This document shows, piece by piece, positions 10,475 to 20,086 of a stretch of DNA of 64,000 nt (positions are counted from its first letter, which is position 1; each line of letters starts with the position of its first letter). The translations under genes were made by a program, and so were the position numbers. The stretch covers positions 1-64,000 of the forward strand of contig JAPLDT010000021.1 in assembly GCA_026391315.1 (NCBI GenBank). Reading direction: 5' to 3'. The notes beneath the pieces were generated by a model that made no database searches, was not told the origin of the DNA, and saw only the letters and a program-made list of their open reading frames with translations. The stretch comes from Bacteroidia bacterium (GTDB taxonomy: Bacteria; Bacteroidota; Bacteroidia; Bacteroidales; Prolixibacteraceae).

Positions 10475-13400
10475 TTAAAATGAAACTTGCACACCTATAT
10501 TCATCACCTTTTGTATAGGATACCCTAAACCGTTCCCAGCCATTTCAGGATCCCATAGTTTGAATACACTGAATGTCATTAAATTAACTCCGCTTGCATA
10601 CAAACGGGCTTTAGTCATTCCGATTCTTTGGGTTAGTCTTTTAGGTATAGTATACCCAACTTCCAACGATTTAAGCCGTAAGAACGAACCATTACGCATA
10701 AACCATGTGCTTTGGGCATTATTGTTCACATTTGCCACAGTTGTTAAACGAGGCCACAAAGCATACAGGTCACGGTTGCTTTCCGACCAGTGACTATCTG
10801 CATATACTTTTAACAATGCCGTTTGGTTTATGAATGGAGCAGTACTGGCAGGGTCAATCCAAAATGATTCTCTTCCCAGCCCCTGAAAGAAACAAGAAAA
10901 ATCAAAGGCTTTAAATCCGGTGGAAAAACCAAAGCCATAAACGATTTCAGGTGTTACAGGGAACCCAATAGGCACCTGGTCCAGCGCATTGATTATACCA
11001 TCACCATTAATATCTTTGTATTTAATATCACCAGCCATAACAGAATTCCCCTGAAATGGGGAATTTTTTACTTCATTGTCATCAACAAATAAACGCTCGG
11101 CAACGTATCCCCAACTTTGTCCTAAAGACCTTCCTATTTTTGATTTCCACGGTGTTGCACTGTAGTTAGGCTCTTCATAAACCCGGAATTCACTTGTGGC
11201 ATACGTAAAGTTGACACGCCCGACCAACCACCATCCACTTTTGAAATTTTTCTGATAATCAAGTGAAAGGTCAATCCCTTTACCACTGGCCTCACCTACG
11301 TTTGCCCTTGGGATTGATTGCAAGCCCAAGGTAGATGGAATAAAGGCACGGTTCATTAGAATATTTGTGCGGTACTCTTTGTAAACATCAACATTAAAAT
11401 CCAGTGAATTAAACAAATTCATTTCAAAACCGATATTTGTTTTATTAGCGGTTTCCCAGGTAATTTCCTGGTTTTCATAACGGGATACCGAAATACCATT
11501 TTGAGTATTTGAAAATTCCGAACCGAAAGTATATTTTCTTGCCGGATCGTTCATATTTACCTGAGACAAATAGAAAAAGCGGTCAGTAGCGCTGCCAATG
11601 GCATCATTTCCAACCAAACCCTTAGTCGCCTTCAATTTTAGCTTCGGCATGATTTTCTTAAGGTTGGCACTCCAAAATGCTTCGTTTGAGACAATCCAAC
11701 CGATTCCAAGAGATGGGAAAAAACCAAAACGATGTTTTAGCGAAAAACGTTCAGAACCATTATACCCAAAATCAGCTTCGACGAAATACCTACTTTTGTA
11801 TCCATATGTCATCCTGCCTGCCAGACCCGTATTTCTAAATGGAAGCGAGTTTTGCAATGAACCGGCATTTCCAATCAATTGATTACGCATGTATCCAACC
11901 AATAAACAACCTACTGTGTGATTAGTGGCAAATACATGATCATAACTTATCGCAGCTTCCATATAGGTATTGGCTGTAATCGTTTTCGTTCCTTCTTTAT
12001 AGTCCAGGTACTCAGTCCCTGTTGCTGCATTTAAAGGAGCCAAGGTATACTCATCAGTAGTTTTATCATAACCGCCAATGGTATAGAAGAATGGATTGTA
12101 ATACCGCTGTACATCAAAACTGGAATAACGCGTGGTACTAAACATGCCGCGCATTTTCAAACCCTCAAGAAAAAAAGTTAGATCCTGTTTCACTTCAAAC
12201 TGTGCCATCATCGTGGATGATGTTAAGTCTTTGTACCCTTTCGACAAGTCAGCATACGGGTTCAGGTAACCGCCTGCCCCATAATTGCCAAATAAAGTGT
12301 GTTGTGTAAATTCATTATTCTTATCCGGCGGATAATATGCCGGAAAATAAACAGGATTGGCATGCATTACCTTATTAAACAAGTCAGTAGCCCCATCGAG
12401 TGGTCCGGAATAATCATCGAATGTAGCATGTAAACGTGCTATCACTTCTGTCGTTTTTGTAACGTTGATATTAATGTTGGTATGCAGGAGGTATTTTTTA
12501 GAATCGATATTACTGTTAAAATTATTTCTATTGTCAACTTTCAATATCCCATTATCCTGGTTATATGTGGCTGCGACATAATAACGGGCTACTTTACCAC
12601 CCCCGCTAACATTGAAATTTAAACGATTATTGACGGTGCTTTTTTTGAATAGCATATCGTTCCAGTTGGTTGCCGGGAAGAGCAACGGATGGATTCCAGC
12701 TTGCGTACTTTCAATTTTTTCCTGGCTATAGGGAAGTACACCCAGTGGATCACGGGTAAGTACGGCTTCATTACCTAACTTCATATAGGTTATCGGATCT
12801 GCTAATTCCAGCTGTCTCGTTGGAGCTGAAAGTGATTGTTCATAGCGGACTGAGATCTGTGCTTTTCCTTCCTTTCCCTCTTTCGTTGTGACCATTATTA
12901 CACCGTTAGCCCCTCTTGCACCATATAGCGTCGTTGATGAGGCATCTTTCAAGATTGAAAAGCTCCCGATGTCATCAGGTTGCAAACGTGATAAATCCTG
13001 CGATGTCATCTCCAAACCATCAATTAAAATAAGGGGACTTGCAGTGTATCCAAAACTGGTTACACCCCGGATAAAGAAATCAGCGTTGTCCTGACCTGGT
13101 TCTCCACTCCGTTGATACGAAATTATACAGGATATTCTGCCGGCTAATGTTGCAGTCAAGTTACTGCTTGGGACTTTTAATTCAGCCGTGTTCAAAGTAG
13201 TAATCGAAGCAATCACACTCTCTTTCTTCTGTTTCCCGAAGGCTACTACTTGCACTTCTTCGAGTGCTGTCGTTATATCTTTTAGTGTTACATTGATAAC
13301 TGTTTTGTTACCCACTACGATGGTTTGACTTTCCATACTGACAAAAGAAAATTGCAACTGATCAGTTGACTTTACTCCTATGGTGTAGGTACCGTCCCTA

Positions 13401-13558
13401 TCGGTACTTACACCGCGGGGTGTTCCAATAACAGCGATCGTAACCCCTGGCAGAGGCTCTCCTTTTTCATCTACCACCTTCCCCTTGATCTGTTGCTGGG
13501 CAACCATGAATCCGGGATACAGTACAAAAATCAATAATAAGATTTTTTTCATGTGCAA
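10475..13558 (-). CDS. SusC/RagA family TonB-linked outer-membrane transporter
   Basis: A 1027-residue TonB-dependent transporter. Order: signal peptide, carboxypeptidase-regulatory-like domain (IKGKVVDEKGEPLPGVTIAV, ~residues 23-100), plug domain with SusC signatures (FFIRGVTSFGY, PLILIDGLEM, SILKDASSTTLYGARGANGV), and a large beta-barrel ending in NIGVQVSF. The start may be Met1 or Met3 (13552). The plug has a slightly odd CIISYQ at the usual GxxxxxQ position. It forms the SusCD pair with the following gene. The 5' leader (13559-13680) is AT-rich and may hold a promoter, but I cannot assign one securely. Confidence 0.95.
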   Translation of the reverse strand: MHMKKILLLIFVLYPGFMVAQQQIKGKVVDEKGEPLPGVTIAVIGTPRGVSTDRDGTYTIGVKSTDQLQFSFVSMESQTIVVGNKTVINVTLKDITTALEEVQVVAFGKQKKESVIASITTLNTAELKVPSSNLTATLAGRISCIISYQRSGEPGQDNADFFIRGVTSFGYTASPLILIDGLEMTSQDLSRLQPDDIGSFSILKDASSTTLYGARGANGVIMVTTKEGKEGKAQISVRYEQSLSAPTRQLELADPITYMKLGNEAVLTRDPLGVLPYSQEKIESTQAGIHPLLFPATNWNDMLFKKSTVNNRLNFNVSGGGKVARYYVAATYNQDNGILKVDNRNNFNSNIDSKKYLLHTNININVTKTTEVIARLHATFDDYSGPLDGATDLFNKVMHANPVYFPAYYPPDKNNEFTQHTLFGNYGAGGYLNPYADLSKGYKDLTSSTMMAQFEVKQDLTFFLEGLKMRGMFSTTRYSSFDVQRYYNPFFYTIGGYDKTTDEYTLAPLNAATGTEYLDYKEGTKTITANTYMEAAISYDHVFATNHTVGCLLVGYMRNQLIGNAGSLQNSLPFRNTGLAGRMTYGYKSRYFVEADFGYNGSERFSLKHRFGFFPSLGIGWIVSNEAFWSANLKKIMPKLKLKATKGLVGNDAIGSATDRFFYLSQVNMNDPARKYTFGSEFSNTQNGISVSRYENQEITWETANKTNIGFEMNLFNSLDFNVDVYKEYRTNILMNRAFIPSTLGLQSIPRANVGEASGKGIDLSLDYQKNFKSGWWLVGRVNFTYATSEFRVYEEPNYSATPWKSKIGRSLGQSWGYVAERLFVDDNEVKNSPFQGNSVMAGDIKYKDINGDGIINALDQVPIGFPVTPEIVYGFGFSTGFKAFDFSCFFQGLGRESFWIDPASTAPFINQTALLKVYADSHWSESNRDLYALWPRLTTVANVNNNAQSTWFMRNGSFLRLKSLEVGYTIPKRLTQRIGMTKARLYASGVNLMTFSVFKLWDPEMAGNGLGYPIQKVMNIGVQVSF

Positions 13559-13807
13559 GAGTTTAATTAGTACAAAAATCTATACTAAAAATATTTCAAT
13601 TCCGCAATACATTATAATACTTTTCAACCGATTAATAGTATTTGTATCCATAGTTTGACAGATTATTTTCGCAACGATCTGTTTTTATGCGTATTGCGAC
13701 AGGCAGAATTGGTTTGTGCCACTACATTTTGTAGCTTTGCGGTATAATTTTCGGTGGTATTGGCATGCCCATTGCCTTGAACAGTTTGCAGGCATTCAGT
13801 GTATCAG

Positions 13808-13996
13808 TCAAACTCGGGATAAACTATTCAAGACATTGGCCAATTGTAAAACACCGTATTTAGAAAACATATAGGGCAAAGCACCTCCAAGATGTTTTTT
13901 CAAAAGTATTGCGTTTTGCGATGGAATGATTTCTATCTCATTTTCTGTTAGTTGAAACATGAAATGTTCAGAAAATTTGTCAAGATCCCTTTTAAC
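13808..13996 (-). pseudogene. remnant of ORF6N/KilA-N domain gene
   Basis: A short minus frame beginning after a TAG codon (13997-13999) encodes VKRDLDKFSEHFMFQLTENE, then SQNAILLKKHLGGALPYMFSKYGV, and stops at 13808. This matches the core of ORF6N-domain proteins, which are often phage- or mobile-element-linked (consensus RNxxRFPxDFMFQL...LPYxFTEQGV). Start, N-terminus and C-terminus are missing. It is the only recognisable content in the 520-bp gap 13559-14079; the rest shows only the 5' leader of susC and a common intergenic repeat (TAATTTGTGCAATCCGTGG near 14030). Confidence 0.7.
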
Positions 13997-14079
13997 CTAT
14001 TCGTTTATCTTTTACTTTAATTTGTGTAATTTGTGCAATCCGTGGTTGGGCGGGGTTAATTTAAATTATCTGTGGTTGA

Positions 14080-15939
14080 TTAGGTCGGTGGATGCAGTCT
14101 TTTGTTGAACCATACCCTTACCGCATTCATTCTTGCCAGTTGGTTGGCCGGAACCTGACGTTTGCAGGTAGAGCGCTCCTCACTGTTTATAGGCGCTCCC
14201 CACCTGATTTCTATCCCGTCGTTTGGATTGTAGGCCATTTCGAAGGCATCCTTTCGATGCAAAATTTCGAGCATGGTCAGCTTTTGCTCAGTGCCATTGG
14301 TTCGTGTATAGGTGATCGATAGTTCAGACATCTTTCTGGTTAGCAGCCCTTCCAGATTCTTTTTAACCTGTTCTGAAGATTTTAGCATGGGAAATTTATA
14401 GTCTTCAGGCGAACGAAATACCTTATCGGGAAAATCGAGTATTGCATCCATGGCAATCAAAAGCCTCAGATCACGGTTGGGTGTCGAAAAATCTTCCCAC
14501 TGACCGCCTGCCTGAAACACTCCGGCCGGACTTCCCGGCATGCCGATTACTTCTCCCGGATGTGATTTCAGATAAGCTTCGCCATTGGCCACGGGGGTGA
14601 TCCGTACAATCAGCTGTTCGTTCAACGCTTGTATCAGATCAAGTAAAGCAGCCTCAGGATCAAGTGGTTTAGGATTGATGATCCGCTCCATTGTGTGGTA
14701 AAAAACTCCGCTCTCCATACTCTTTTGCTGCATGGAGAAGGGCAACAGTCCGCGATTGGCAGAAATCTCTTCATTACTCATAAGACGGGGCTTACCAACT
14801 TTCAATACAATAGGCCTGAAAGCTTTAAAACCGGGTTCTCCAACAACTGCGCTGGTATTGAACAGAAAATTGCCTTTCCAGAACCGCTTGATGCCAACCG
14901 TGCCATCGGGCTGCGCATCGACCGACAGAAGGACACCCGGTGTATCGGAGTTTTGAGAAATCCTGTGGACAAGAATCAGCGTGTGGCCATAGGGATCGGC
15001 AAAAACCACTCCGGGCCTCAGGGCACTGGCAGTGAGGGGTACAGGGTAATAATCGGAACTTTCGTCGTTCAAAGCAGTACGCGCCGTACCTGAATGAACG
15101 CCATTCATCACCATGCGCACAAAAGTATTGAACCTCCGGGTTGGACCGGATCCGGAGAGACCGGCTTCATTGGTAACCCATCTGCCAGTTCTTGGCGCCT
15201 TACCAAGATAGCCCCGGTCGCACTCATGGTAACCGAACGGAAGTCCTAGCTTCCAGGCAAAATAGGCACGGAGGTAGAATGGATTATCGGCACAATCGGG
15301 CTGCATCAGAACCCGATTTTTTTCGGTTGGATTATCCTCGTTAAGAGAAAGATGGTTGTAAAGGAAATTCCTGTCACGGTTCTGGGTCACTTCGTCCAGC
15401 GCTTTCCATGAGGCGCGTTCGTCGGCGTCGTAATAGAGCGCGTTGACCCAGGCCGAATAGAGCTCTTCGGATGCGGCATCCCATCCTTTCTCTGTTTTCC
15501 AGACACCCTGGTCGGAGGATTGAACCGGCTGACTTTTGACTGCAAAATCAAGCTGCGCCTCCTCCTTACTGTTCTGCAGTGAAATCCGGTATTTACCTTC
15601 CGGTAACCCTTTGAACTGCTCAATGCGCCAGAAAGGCAACCCCTCCCCGCTCCTGCTTTTCAGGGATTCTGTGGCGCCGGAGGAAATTCTAATTTTTGAT
15701 TTCAGGATACTTTTACCGCCAACTGCGAGCACACTGAAAGGTTCACCGGGTCTTGGATGCTTGGGCGATAGTAGTAAGGCTGTTACAGCCTGGTAATCAT
15801 TTTTATCTCCACTATCTTCTTGTAAGCCATTGGTTGATTTATTGTTAGATAACTCTTTTGCTTTGTCCGAACGGGCTCCGCAAGAGGTCATTGCAAGCAA
15901 AATCAGTGCCAGTGTTATCTTAGGCAGCAATTTGTACAT
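14080..15939 (-). CDS. large lipoprotein with papain-like/NlpC-P60-like Cys-His pair, function unknown
   Basis: A 619-residue lipoprotein; lipobox LLAMTSCGA with Cys20. I do not recognise a named family. A beta-sandwich-like segment (~residues 50-135) precedes a region reminiscent of permuted NlpC/P60 or transglutaminase-like thiol enzymes: Cys216 in PDCADNPFYLRAYFAWKLG starts a helix, and His319 in DPYGHTLILVHR begins a strand, with an Asp in SVDAQPDG as a possible third residue. The remaining ~280 residues are mixed alpha/beta, with a conserved-looking GVFYHTMERIINP. It could be a cell-wall amidase/peptidase or an inactive relative. The gene stands alone between the ORF6N remnant and the C_GCAxxG_C_C gene. 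Confidence 0.6.
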   Translation of the reverse strand: MYKLLPKITLALILLAMTSCGARSDKAKELSNNKSTNGLQEDSGDKNDYQAVTALLLSPKHPRPGEPFSVLAVGGKSILKSKIRISSGATESLKSRSGEGLPFWRIEQFKGLPEGKYRISLQNSKEEAQLDFAVKSQPVQSSDQGVWKTEKGWDAASEELYSAWVNALYYDADERASWKALDEVTQNRDRNFLYNHLSLNEDNPTEKNRVLMQPDCADNPFYLRAYFAWKLGLPFGYHECDRGYLGKAPRTGRWVTNEAGLSGSGPTRRFNTFVRMVMNGVHSGTARTALNDESSDYYPVPLTASALRPGVVFADPYGHTLILVHRISQNSDTPGVLLSVDAQPDGTVGIKRFWKGNFLFNTSAVVGEPGFKAFRPIVLKVGKPRLMSNEEISANRGLLPFSMQQKSMESGVFYHTMERIINPKPLDPEAALLDLIQALNEQLIVRITPVANGEAYLKSHPGEVIGMPGSPAGVFQAGGQWEDFSTPNRDLRLLIAMDAILDFPDKVFRSPEDYKFPMLKSSEQVKKNLEGLLTRKMSELSITYTRTNGTEQKLTMLEILHRKDAFEMAYNPNDGIEIRWGAPINSEERSTCKRQVPANQLARMNAVRVWFNKRLHPPT

Positions 15940-16007
15940 CTAATTTTCAGTTTTTGACATTTCGATGATTCGTGAAGGTTCAAAGATAGGGGAAAATCGA
16001 GAACGAA

Positions 16008-16460
16008 TTATTGGTGGTTCAGAACAGCCAATTCTTCCACGATCCCGATAGCATCCGCAATGCATTTTTCACAGACCTTTTCGAAGAGTTTGTTTTCGAC
16101 CGCAAAAGTATGCCCATCTTCCGATCTCAGATCGCATTTCAGCAATTCGCTGCACTGCGTAGTATGATGAATCAACCTGAATTTCTGATCAAACTGCTGG
16201 ATCAAAGCATAAGAATGATTTTTCCGGCTAATGTTATCCTGATGCAATTTAGAACTGTACAATCCCATTACCATGAAGGCCCCGGTAACAGCACCGCATT
16301 TCTCCTGCAACCGCCCCATGCCTCCTCCAAATCCAACGGAGATTTCCAGTGCCAGGTTTTCATCAAAACCCAGATCGTCTTTAAATGCTGCCACAACCGA
16401 CTGCGCGCAGTTGTATCCTGATTTAAAGTAATTGATTGCCTTTTCAGCTTTACGTTCCAT
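16008..16460 (-). CDS. C_GCAxxG_C_C family protein
   Basis: A 150-residue cytoplasmic protein of the C_GCAxxG_C_C family (TIGR01909-like). It shows YNCAQSVVAAF near residue 17, the glycine-rich GFGGGMGR, the central KCGAVTGAFMVMG, and two late cysteines in CEKCIADAIG. These conserved cysteines suggest metal or Fe-S binding and a redox role; the biochemical function of the family is not established. It lies 68 bp from the papain-like lipoprotein gene and 153 bp downstream of the URO-D-family gene. A 9-bp tandem repeat lies in that latter gap. Confidence 0.88.
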   Translation of the reverse strand: MERKAEKAINYFKSGYNCAQSVVAAFKDDLGFDENLALEISVGFGGGMGRLQEKCGAVTGAFMVMGLYSSKLHQDNISRKNHSYALIQQFDQKFRLIHHTTQCSELLKCDLRSEDGHTFAVENKLFEKVCEKCIADAIGIVEELAVLNHQ

Positions 16461-16571
16461 ATATTCAGTATTATATATTTATTTTTTTAGTCCTTTCTGC
16501 TATCCTTAGTGGCCTTAGTGTTGAAAAAATTTCACTACGACTCGAAGGGTCTCACAAAGGAACACAAATAG

Positions 16572-16602
16572 CGTCCCAGTCGTCCTAGTCGTCCCAGTCA
16601 CC
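16572..16602. repeat. short tandem array, 9-bp unit (GTCCCAGTC-like)
   Basis: Three and a half copies of a 9-bp unit (cgtcccagt/cgtcctagt) between the URO-D-family gene and the C_GCAxxG_C_C gene. It is a variant of the 9-bp AGTGACTAA-type arrays near 36540, 38120 and 51730. Confidence 0.7.
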
Positions 16603-16613
16603 TCCTTACAATT

Positions 16614-17855
16614 TCAACCACGAAATTCTTTCACTGCCTCAAACATCGCCACAATATTCTCAGGCGGCACATCCGACAAGATGTTGTGGACGGTATTGAA
16701 AACATAACCTCCGCCCGGGGCAAAGTGTTCCAGATTTTCTTTGACGTGCTTTTTAACCTCTGCAGGCGTGGCTCTGTTCAGGACGCTTTGCGTGTTAATA
16801 CCACCTCCCCAGAAGGTGAGATCTTTGCCAAACTCCAGCTTCAGCTTTTTTGGCTCCATGTTGATGGCATTGATCTGAATGGGATTAAGAATCTCAAATC
16901 CTGCTTCAATCAGATCAGGTATCAGTTCATAAATGCCGCCGCAACAGTGCAGCATGGTATGGGACAAAGAGTTTGCTTTGACAAAATCACACATCTGCTT
17001 GTGTCGGGGTAGAAAGAACTCCCGGTAGGTTTCGTTTGAGAAAAAGGGTCCAGTATTCGTACCCAGATCATCGCCGAATTTCAATATATCGACTACGTCC
17101 CCAACGGCTTCGCACACTTTTCCAAGAAACTCCATGTGCCTATCCATCAAGGCATCCAGCAATTTATGTACGTTTTCAGGTTCCAGGTAGAGGTCCATCA
17201 GGAAATTGTCGATACGGCGCAAAAAAGTGCCCCATTCGAAGAGGTTGCAGCCAACGCCCAATAGTAGCGCTTTGTCTGTACTAAGCCTTAGTTCGATGGT
17301 TTTTTCGCGAAGCATCTGCCAGAAACCCGGCTCATCAATCCAGTCGTATGGTGTAAATCCGAATCCTCCCCATATCACTCTTGACATTTGGGCGCCCAGA
17401 TCGGTATAATTAACCGGATAGCCTTCCTTGTAAGGAAAGATCATCTGGTCGAAGAAGGTGGTCCCGTTAGGCATTTTGCCTATGTATTCGCCGCTTTTCC
17501 CGGGCGCAAGCCACGATCCGTCGGCCTGTCTTACCGGATTGAACCATTTTGGATAAAGTGCAGGAGTACTTTCGATTAGCTCCAAAGGTTGCCAATAATC
17601 CTCAGCGGTATTGAACGCTCTTCCTATATCGAGTATATCTACACCAAAATGATCCAACAGTTGCATTTCAGGTTGGGTAACTTCCTGGATCACATCGTAA
17701 ACCTTGTTTGCGAGTTTCCCCATTCCAAGATGTTGTATCAACCGGCGGTAAGCAACCACGGAGATTCCGCTACTGGGTGTTGCTCCCAGATCAACAGGGA
17801 TACGATCGGGCGTTTTGTGCTGGATAGCAGCAAGAATGCGTTCTCTGGAGTTCAT
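16614..17855 (-). CDS. uroporphyrinogen decarboxylase (URO-D) family protein, methyltransferase-like
   Basis: A 413-residue TIM-barrel protein of the URO-D superfamily. It begins with MNSRERILAAIQHKTPDRIPVDLG and carries the HTMLHCCGGIYELIPDLIEAG segment, a His-x-Cys-type zinc site as in corrinoid-dependent methyltransferase relatives (MtaA/CmuA-like). The ending is typical: GGGYVFNTVHNILSDVPPEN. True HemE proteins are shorter and lack this Cys cluster, so a demethylase or methyltransferase role, or an unknown one, is more likely than haem synthesis. No corrinoid protein gene is adjacent. A 7-bp-unit repeat starts 5 bp upstream of its start codon. Confidence 0.85.
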   Translation of the reverse strand: MNSRERILAAIQHKTPDRIPVDLGATPSSGISVVAYRRLIQHLGMGKLANKVYDVIQEVTQPEMQLLDHFGVDILDIGRAFNTAEDYWQPLELIESTPALYPKWFNPVRQADGSWLAPGKSGEYIGKMPNGTTFFDQMIFPYKEGYPVNYTDLGAQMSRVIWGGFGFTPYDWIDEPGFWQMLREKTIELRLSTDKALLLGVGCNLFEWGTFLRRIDNFLMDLYLEPENVHKLLDALMDRHMEFLGKVCEAVGDVVDILKFGDDLGTNTGPFFSNETYREFFLPRHKQMCDFVKANSLSHTMLHCCGGIYELIPDLIEAGFEILNPIQINAINMEPKKLKLEFGKDLTFWGGGINTQSVLNRATPAEVKKHVKENLEHFAPGGGYVFNTVHNILSDVPPENIVAMFEAVKEFRG

Positions 17856-17860
17856 AGGAA

Positions 17861-17922
17861 GATTACAGATTACAAATTACAGATTACAAATTACAGATTA
17901 CAAATTACAGATTACAAATTAC
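17861..17922. repeat. tandem array of 7-bp units GATTACA/AATTACA (four perfect 14-bp copies)
   Basis: Alternating heptamers give four perfect copies of AGATTACAAATTAC at 17867-17922, preceded by a partial copy. The array starts 5 bp upstream of the ATG of the URO-D-family gene (minus strand), so it lies in its 5' untranslated region. Confidence 0.95.
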
Positions 17923-18016
17923 ACAACATATAATTGACTGTTAATAATTTACATTTATCAATTATAGTAATTATTAATGTGAAAATCACTTTCAGATGAA
18001 GAATAACGGGTCACAG

Positions 18017-20086
18017 TTAATGACTTTTCTTCCCATCATTTTCTCCAATATACATCTCATTGTACAAACCGGCGATGGTTCCCGAAACTGTTGATCCATT
18101 GTAACGCATAACGTTCATAACATTCACTTCTCCACCCATAATCCGCAGGGAATTTCCCTCTTTGGCCAGATTGTCTGTCCCAAAGTTAAAGATATTCACT
18201 TTACCGGAATGAATGGTAACGCCCGTTTGTGAACCATAGGCAAAATTATTGAGCAATTGCTCATCAGAAGAACCTTTGATCACAATAAGTTGCTCGTTCG
18301 GACGGGTAATAGGGTCTACAATCTCTTTGAACACATTTGACTCACTGGCCCAATCAGGAATATTGTATCCGACCCTGCAAACTTTGGCCCCATTGGTCAG
18401 ACAGCCTTCGATACGACCATTTCCCGAACCAATTACGATTCCGTTGTGGTAGATGGTACCAATCACTTTGCGGACAATGTGGTTGGTACATTGATTGGAA
18501 GCTAGATCTATTCCATTGAAAACGCCGATCATTCCTATGTTGACGATGTACTGATGATCCCCGTTTCCACGGATCGTGAACGGGTAGGGCTTAATTCCTT
18601 TGGCAGGATTGTTTTCCGGGTAGAAAAATCGCAAACCGCTTATGCCTGAGTGATTTCCGTTTAACGTTACCAGTGCGACCGTCCCTACCTGATCAGGAGT
18701 ATTGACACCTTCGTAGCCCATCAGCACTGTTCCGTAACTCTGTTTTCCATCCAGGGAGGGAATTGCTGAGCAACCGCGCAGTTCAACATTGGCAGGTACT
18801 GTCAGATGGCTGCCTATTTTGTACCATCCGGCCGGCAGATAGACCACACCTCCCCCATCTGAGCCGGCACGATTCAATATTTGCTGAATGGCCGACGTTG
18901 CATCTTCTGTTGGAATGGTCGAACCGGGAATCGTATGGGGAACATCCGTGCAGTTGTAAAGTACCTGACGTGAGACTTTTGGGAGAACAACTTCCTGGTA
19001 AGTTTTATCTGAGCCAAGATTGCTAACCCATACATTTCCGGAAATTACGCCTGAAATCCTGCAATCTGTTACTTTCAGGTAACCTTTGCATTTGTTGTCA
19101 ACGGCAAAGGCGCTTCCCTGAAGAGTACTATGTAAAAAAGCAGCGCCCCATCTTGGATCCAGCTGATTGGCCTCTACTGCCGTTTTACAGCCTTCAATTA
19201 GGGCGCCAAAAAAGACGCCACAGAACGAGATACGCGAGCCCTTCACAAATTGTATTCCGATTTTGTATTCGGAACATCCTATTTTGTAGAACTGATCCCA
19301 CTCCAGGTCACCAAATGTAAAGGCTATACCGTTGTTCAAAGTGTATTCACGAAGCTGCGAAAGGGTTGGCGCATGGTATTTTTTTCCGGCATTCGCCCAG
19401 TATTTGCCACTGAAATTGATATTTTCCCAGGTAGAGACATCACTTGCATTTTCGGCAACAACACCACGAAACAAAGCGGTTCCCTTGATATTTTTAAAGG
19501 TGCCTACTTCAATGGCATTTTTGTTGTTCAGGGCATTGACACCCAATCCGCGGTAGGAATTGAGCATTGTGCAATTGATCACGGCCGGACACATTACCCA
19601 TCCTTCAATGTAAAATGTATAATTGTATGGGATTGGATGCACAGCATTCTGGTTGGGATAGAAAGTCGTAAGCCCCATAACCCCGGCACTGTAGCCTATT
19701 TTGAGCAGAACGGGACCCTCTTCGCCGGCCGGAAATTGAGCTGAAAGTACAGTGCCGTAACTTCCAGAACCCTTATCGGGATCCCTCCAGTCGCCACGAA
19801 GCGTGACAAAGTTTCTGACCTCCAGGGTACGTGTGATTTTGTAGGTTCCTGCCGGCATCCAAACAGTACCTCCTTTGTGGCTGTAACAGGAGTCGATGGC
19901 CGCCTGTATTGCAACCGTTGCGTCTTTCGTTCCGGTATTGTCGGCTCCAAACTCCACGGAAGTAACATCCCAATCAGCAATGACCACATCCTCAGTAGGA
20001 TATATGGTTTTAACAAGATGGGAAGTACGGGCATTGAGTTGAAATGCACCAACAAGGATAAAAAATGTAATCCAAATCTTAACCAT
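18017..20086 (-). CDS. secreted right-handed beta-helix protein (pectate-lyase-3/GH55-type)
   Basis: A 689-residue secreted protein with signal peptide MVKIWITFFILVGAFQLNA. It has two tandem pectate-lyase-3 modules. The first begins near residue 40 (VEFGADNTGTKDATVAIQAAIDS then GGTVWMPAGTYKI). The second begins near residue 395 (EDATSAIQQILNRAGSDGGG then VVYLPAGWYKIG). The paired arrangement is that of GH55-type double beta-helices, although the product may be a lyase, glucanase or binding protein. Its start overlaps the stop of the upstream dehydrogenase gene by 8 bp, so the two are translationally linked. Confidence 0.82.
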   Translation of the reverse strand: MVKIWITFFILVGAFQLNARTSHLVKTIYPTEDVVIADWDVTSVEFGADNTGTKDATVAIQAAIDSCYSHKGGTVWMPAGTYKITRTLEVRNFVTLRGDWRDPDKGSGSYGTVLSAQFPAGEEGPVLLKIGYSAGVMGLTTFYPNQNAVHPIPYNYTFYIEGWVMCPAVINCTMLNSYRGLGVNALNNKNAIEVGTFKNIKGTALFRGVVAENASDVSTWENINFSGKYWANAGKKYHAPTLSQLREYTLNNGIAFTFGDLEWDQFYKIGCSEYKIGIQFVKGSRISFCGVFFGALIEGCKTAVEANQLDPRWGAAFLHSTLQGSAFAVDNKCKGYLKVTDCRISGVISGNVWVSNLGSDKTYQEVVLPKVSRQVLYNCTDVPHTIPGSTIPTEDATSAIQQILNRAGSDGGGVVYLPAGWYKIGSHLTVPANVELRGCSAIPSLDGKQSYGTVLMGYEGVNTPDQVGTVALVTLNGNHSGISGLRFFYPENNPAKGIKPYPFTIRGNGDHQYIVNIGMIGVFNGIDLASNQCTNHIVRKVIGTIYHNGIVIGSGNGRIEGCLTNGAKVCRVGYNIPDWASESNVFKEIVDPITRPNEQLIVIKGSSDEQLLNNFAYGSQTGVTIHSGKVNIFNFGTDNLAKEGNSLRIMGGEVNVMNVMRYNGSTVSGTIAGLYNEMYIGENDGKKSH

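Noticed and set aside
13559..13680. Bacteroidota-type promoter (TTTG and TAnnTTTG boxes) for susC
   Set aside because: Only loosely matching words such as TAGATTTTTG were found in very AT-rich DNA, which is not enough to call a site.
14695..15093. Plus-strand open frame (132 codons) opposite the papain-like lipoprotein gene
   Set aside because: No domain, no conserved pattern, fully inside the sense gene.
17861..17922. Possible CRISPR-like array
   Set aside because: The units are 7/14 bp, contiguous and without spacers; no cas gene is present.
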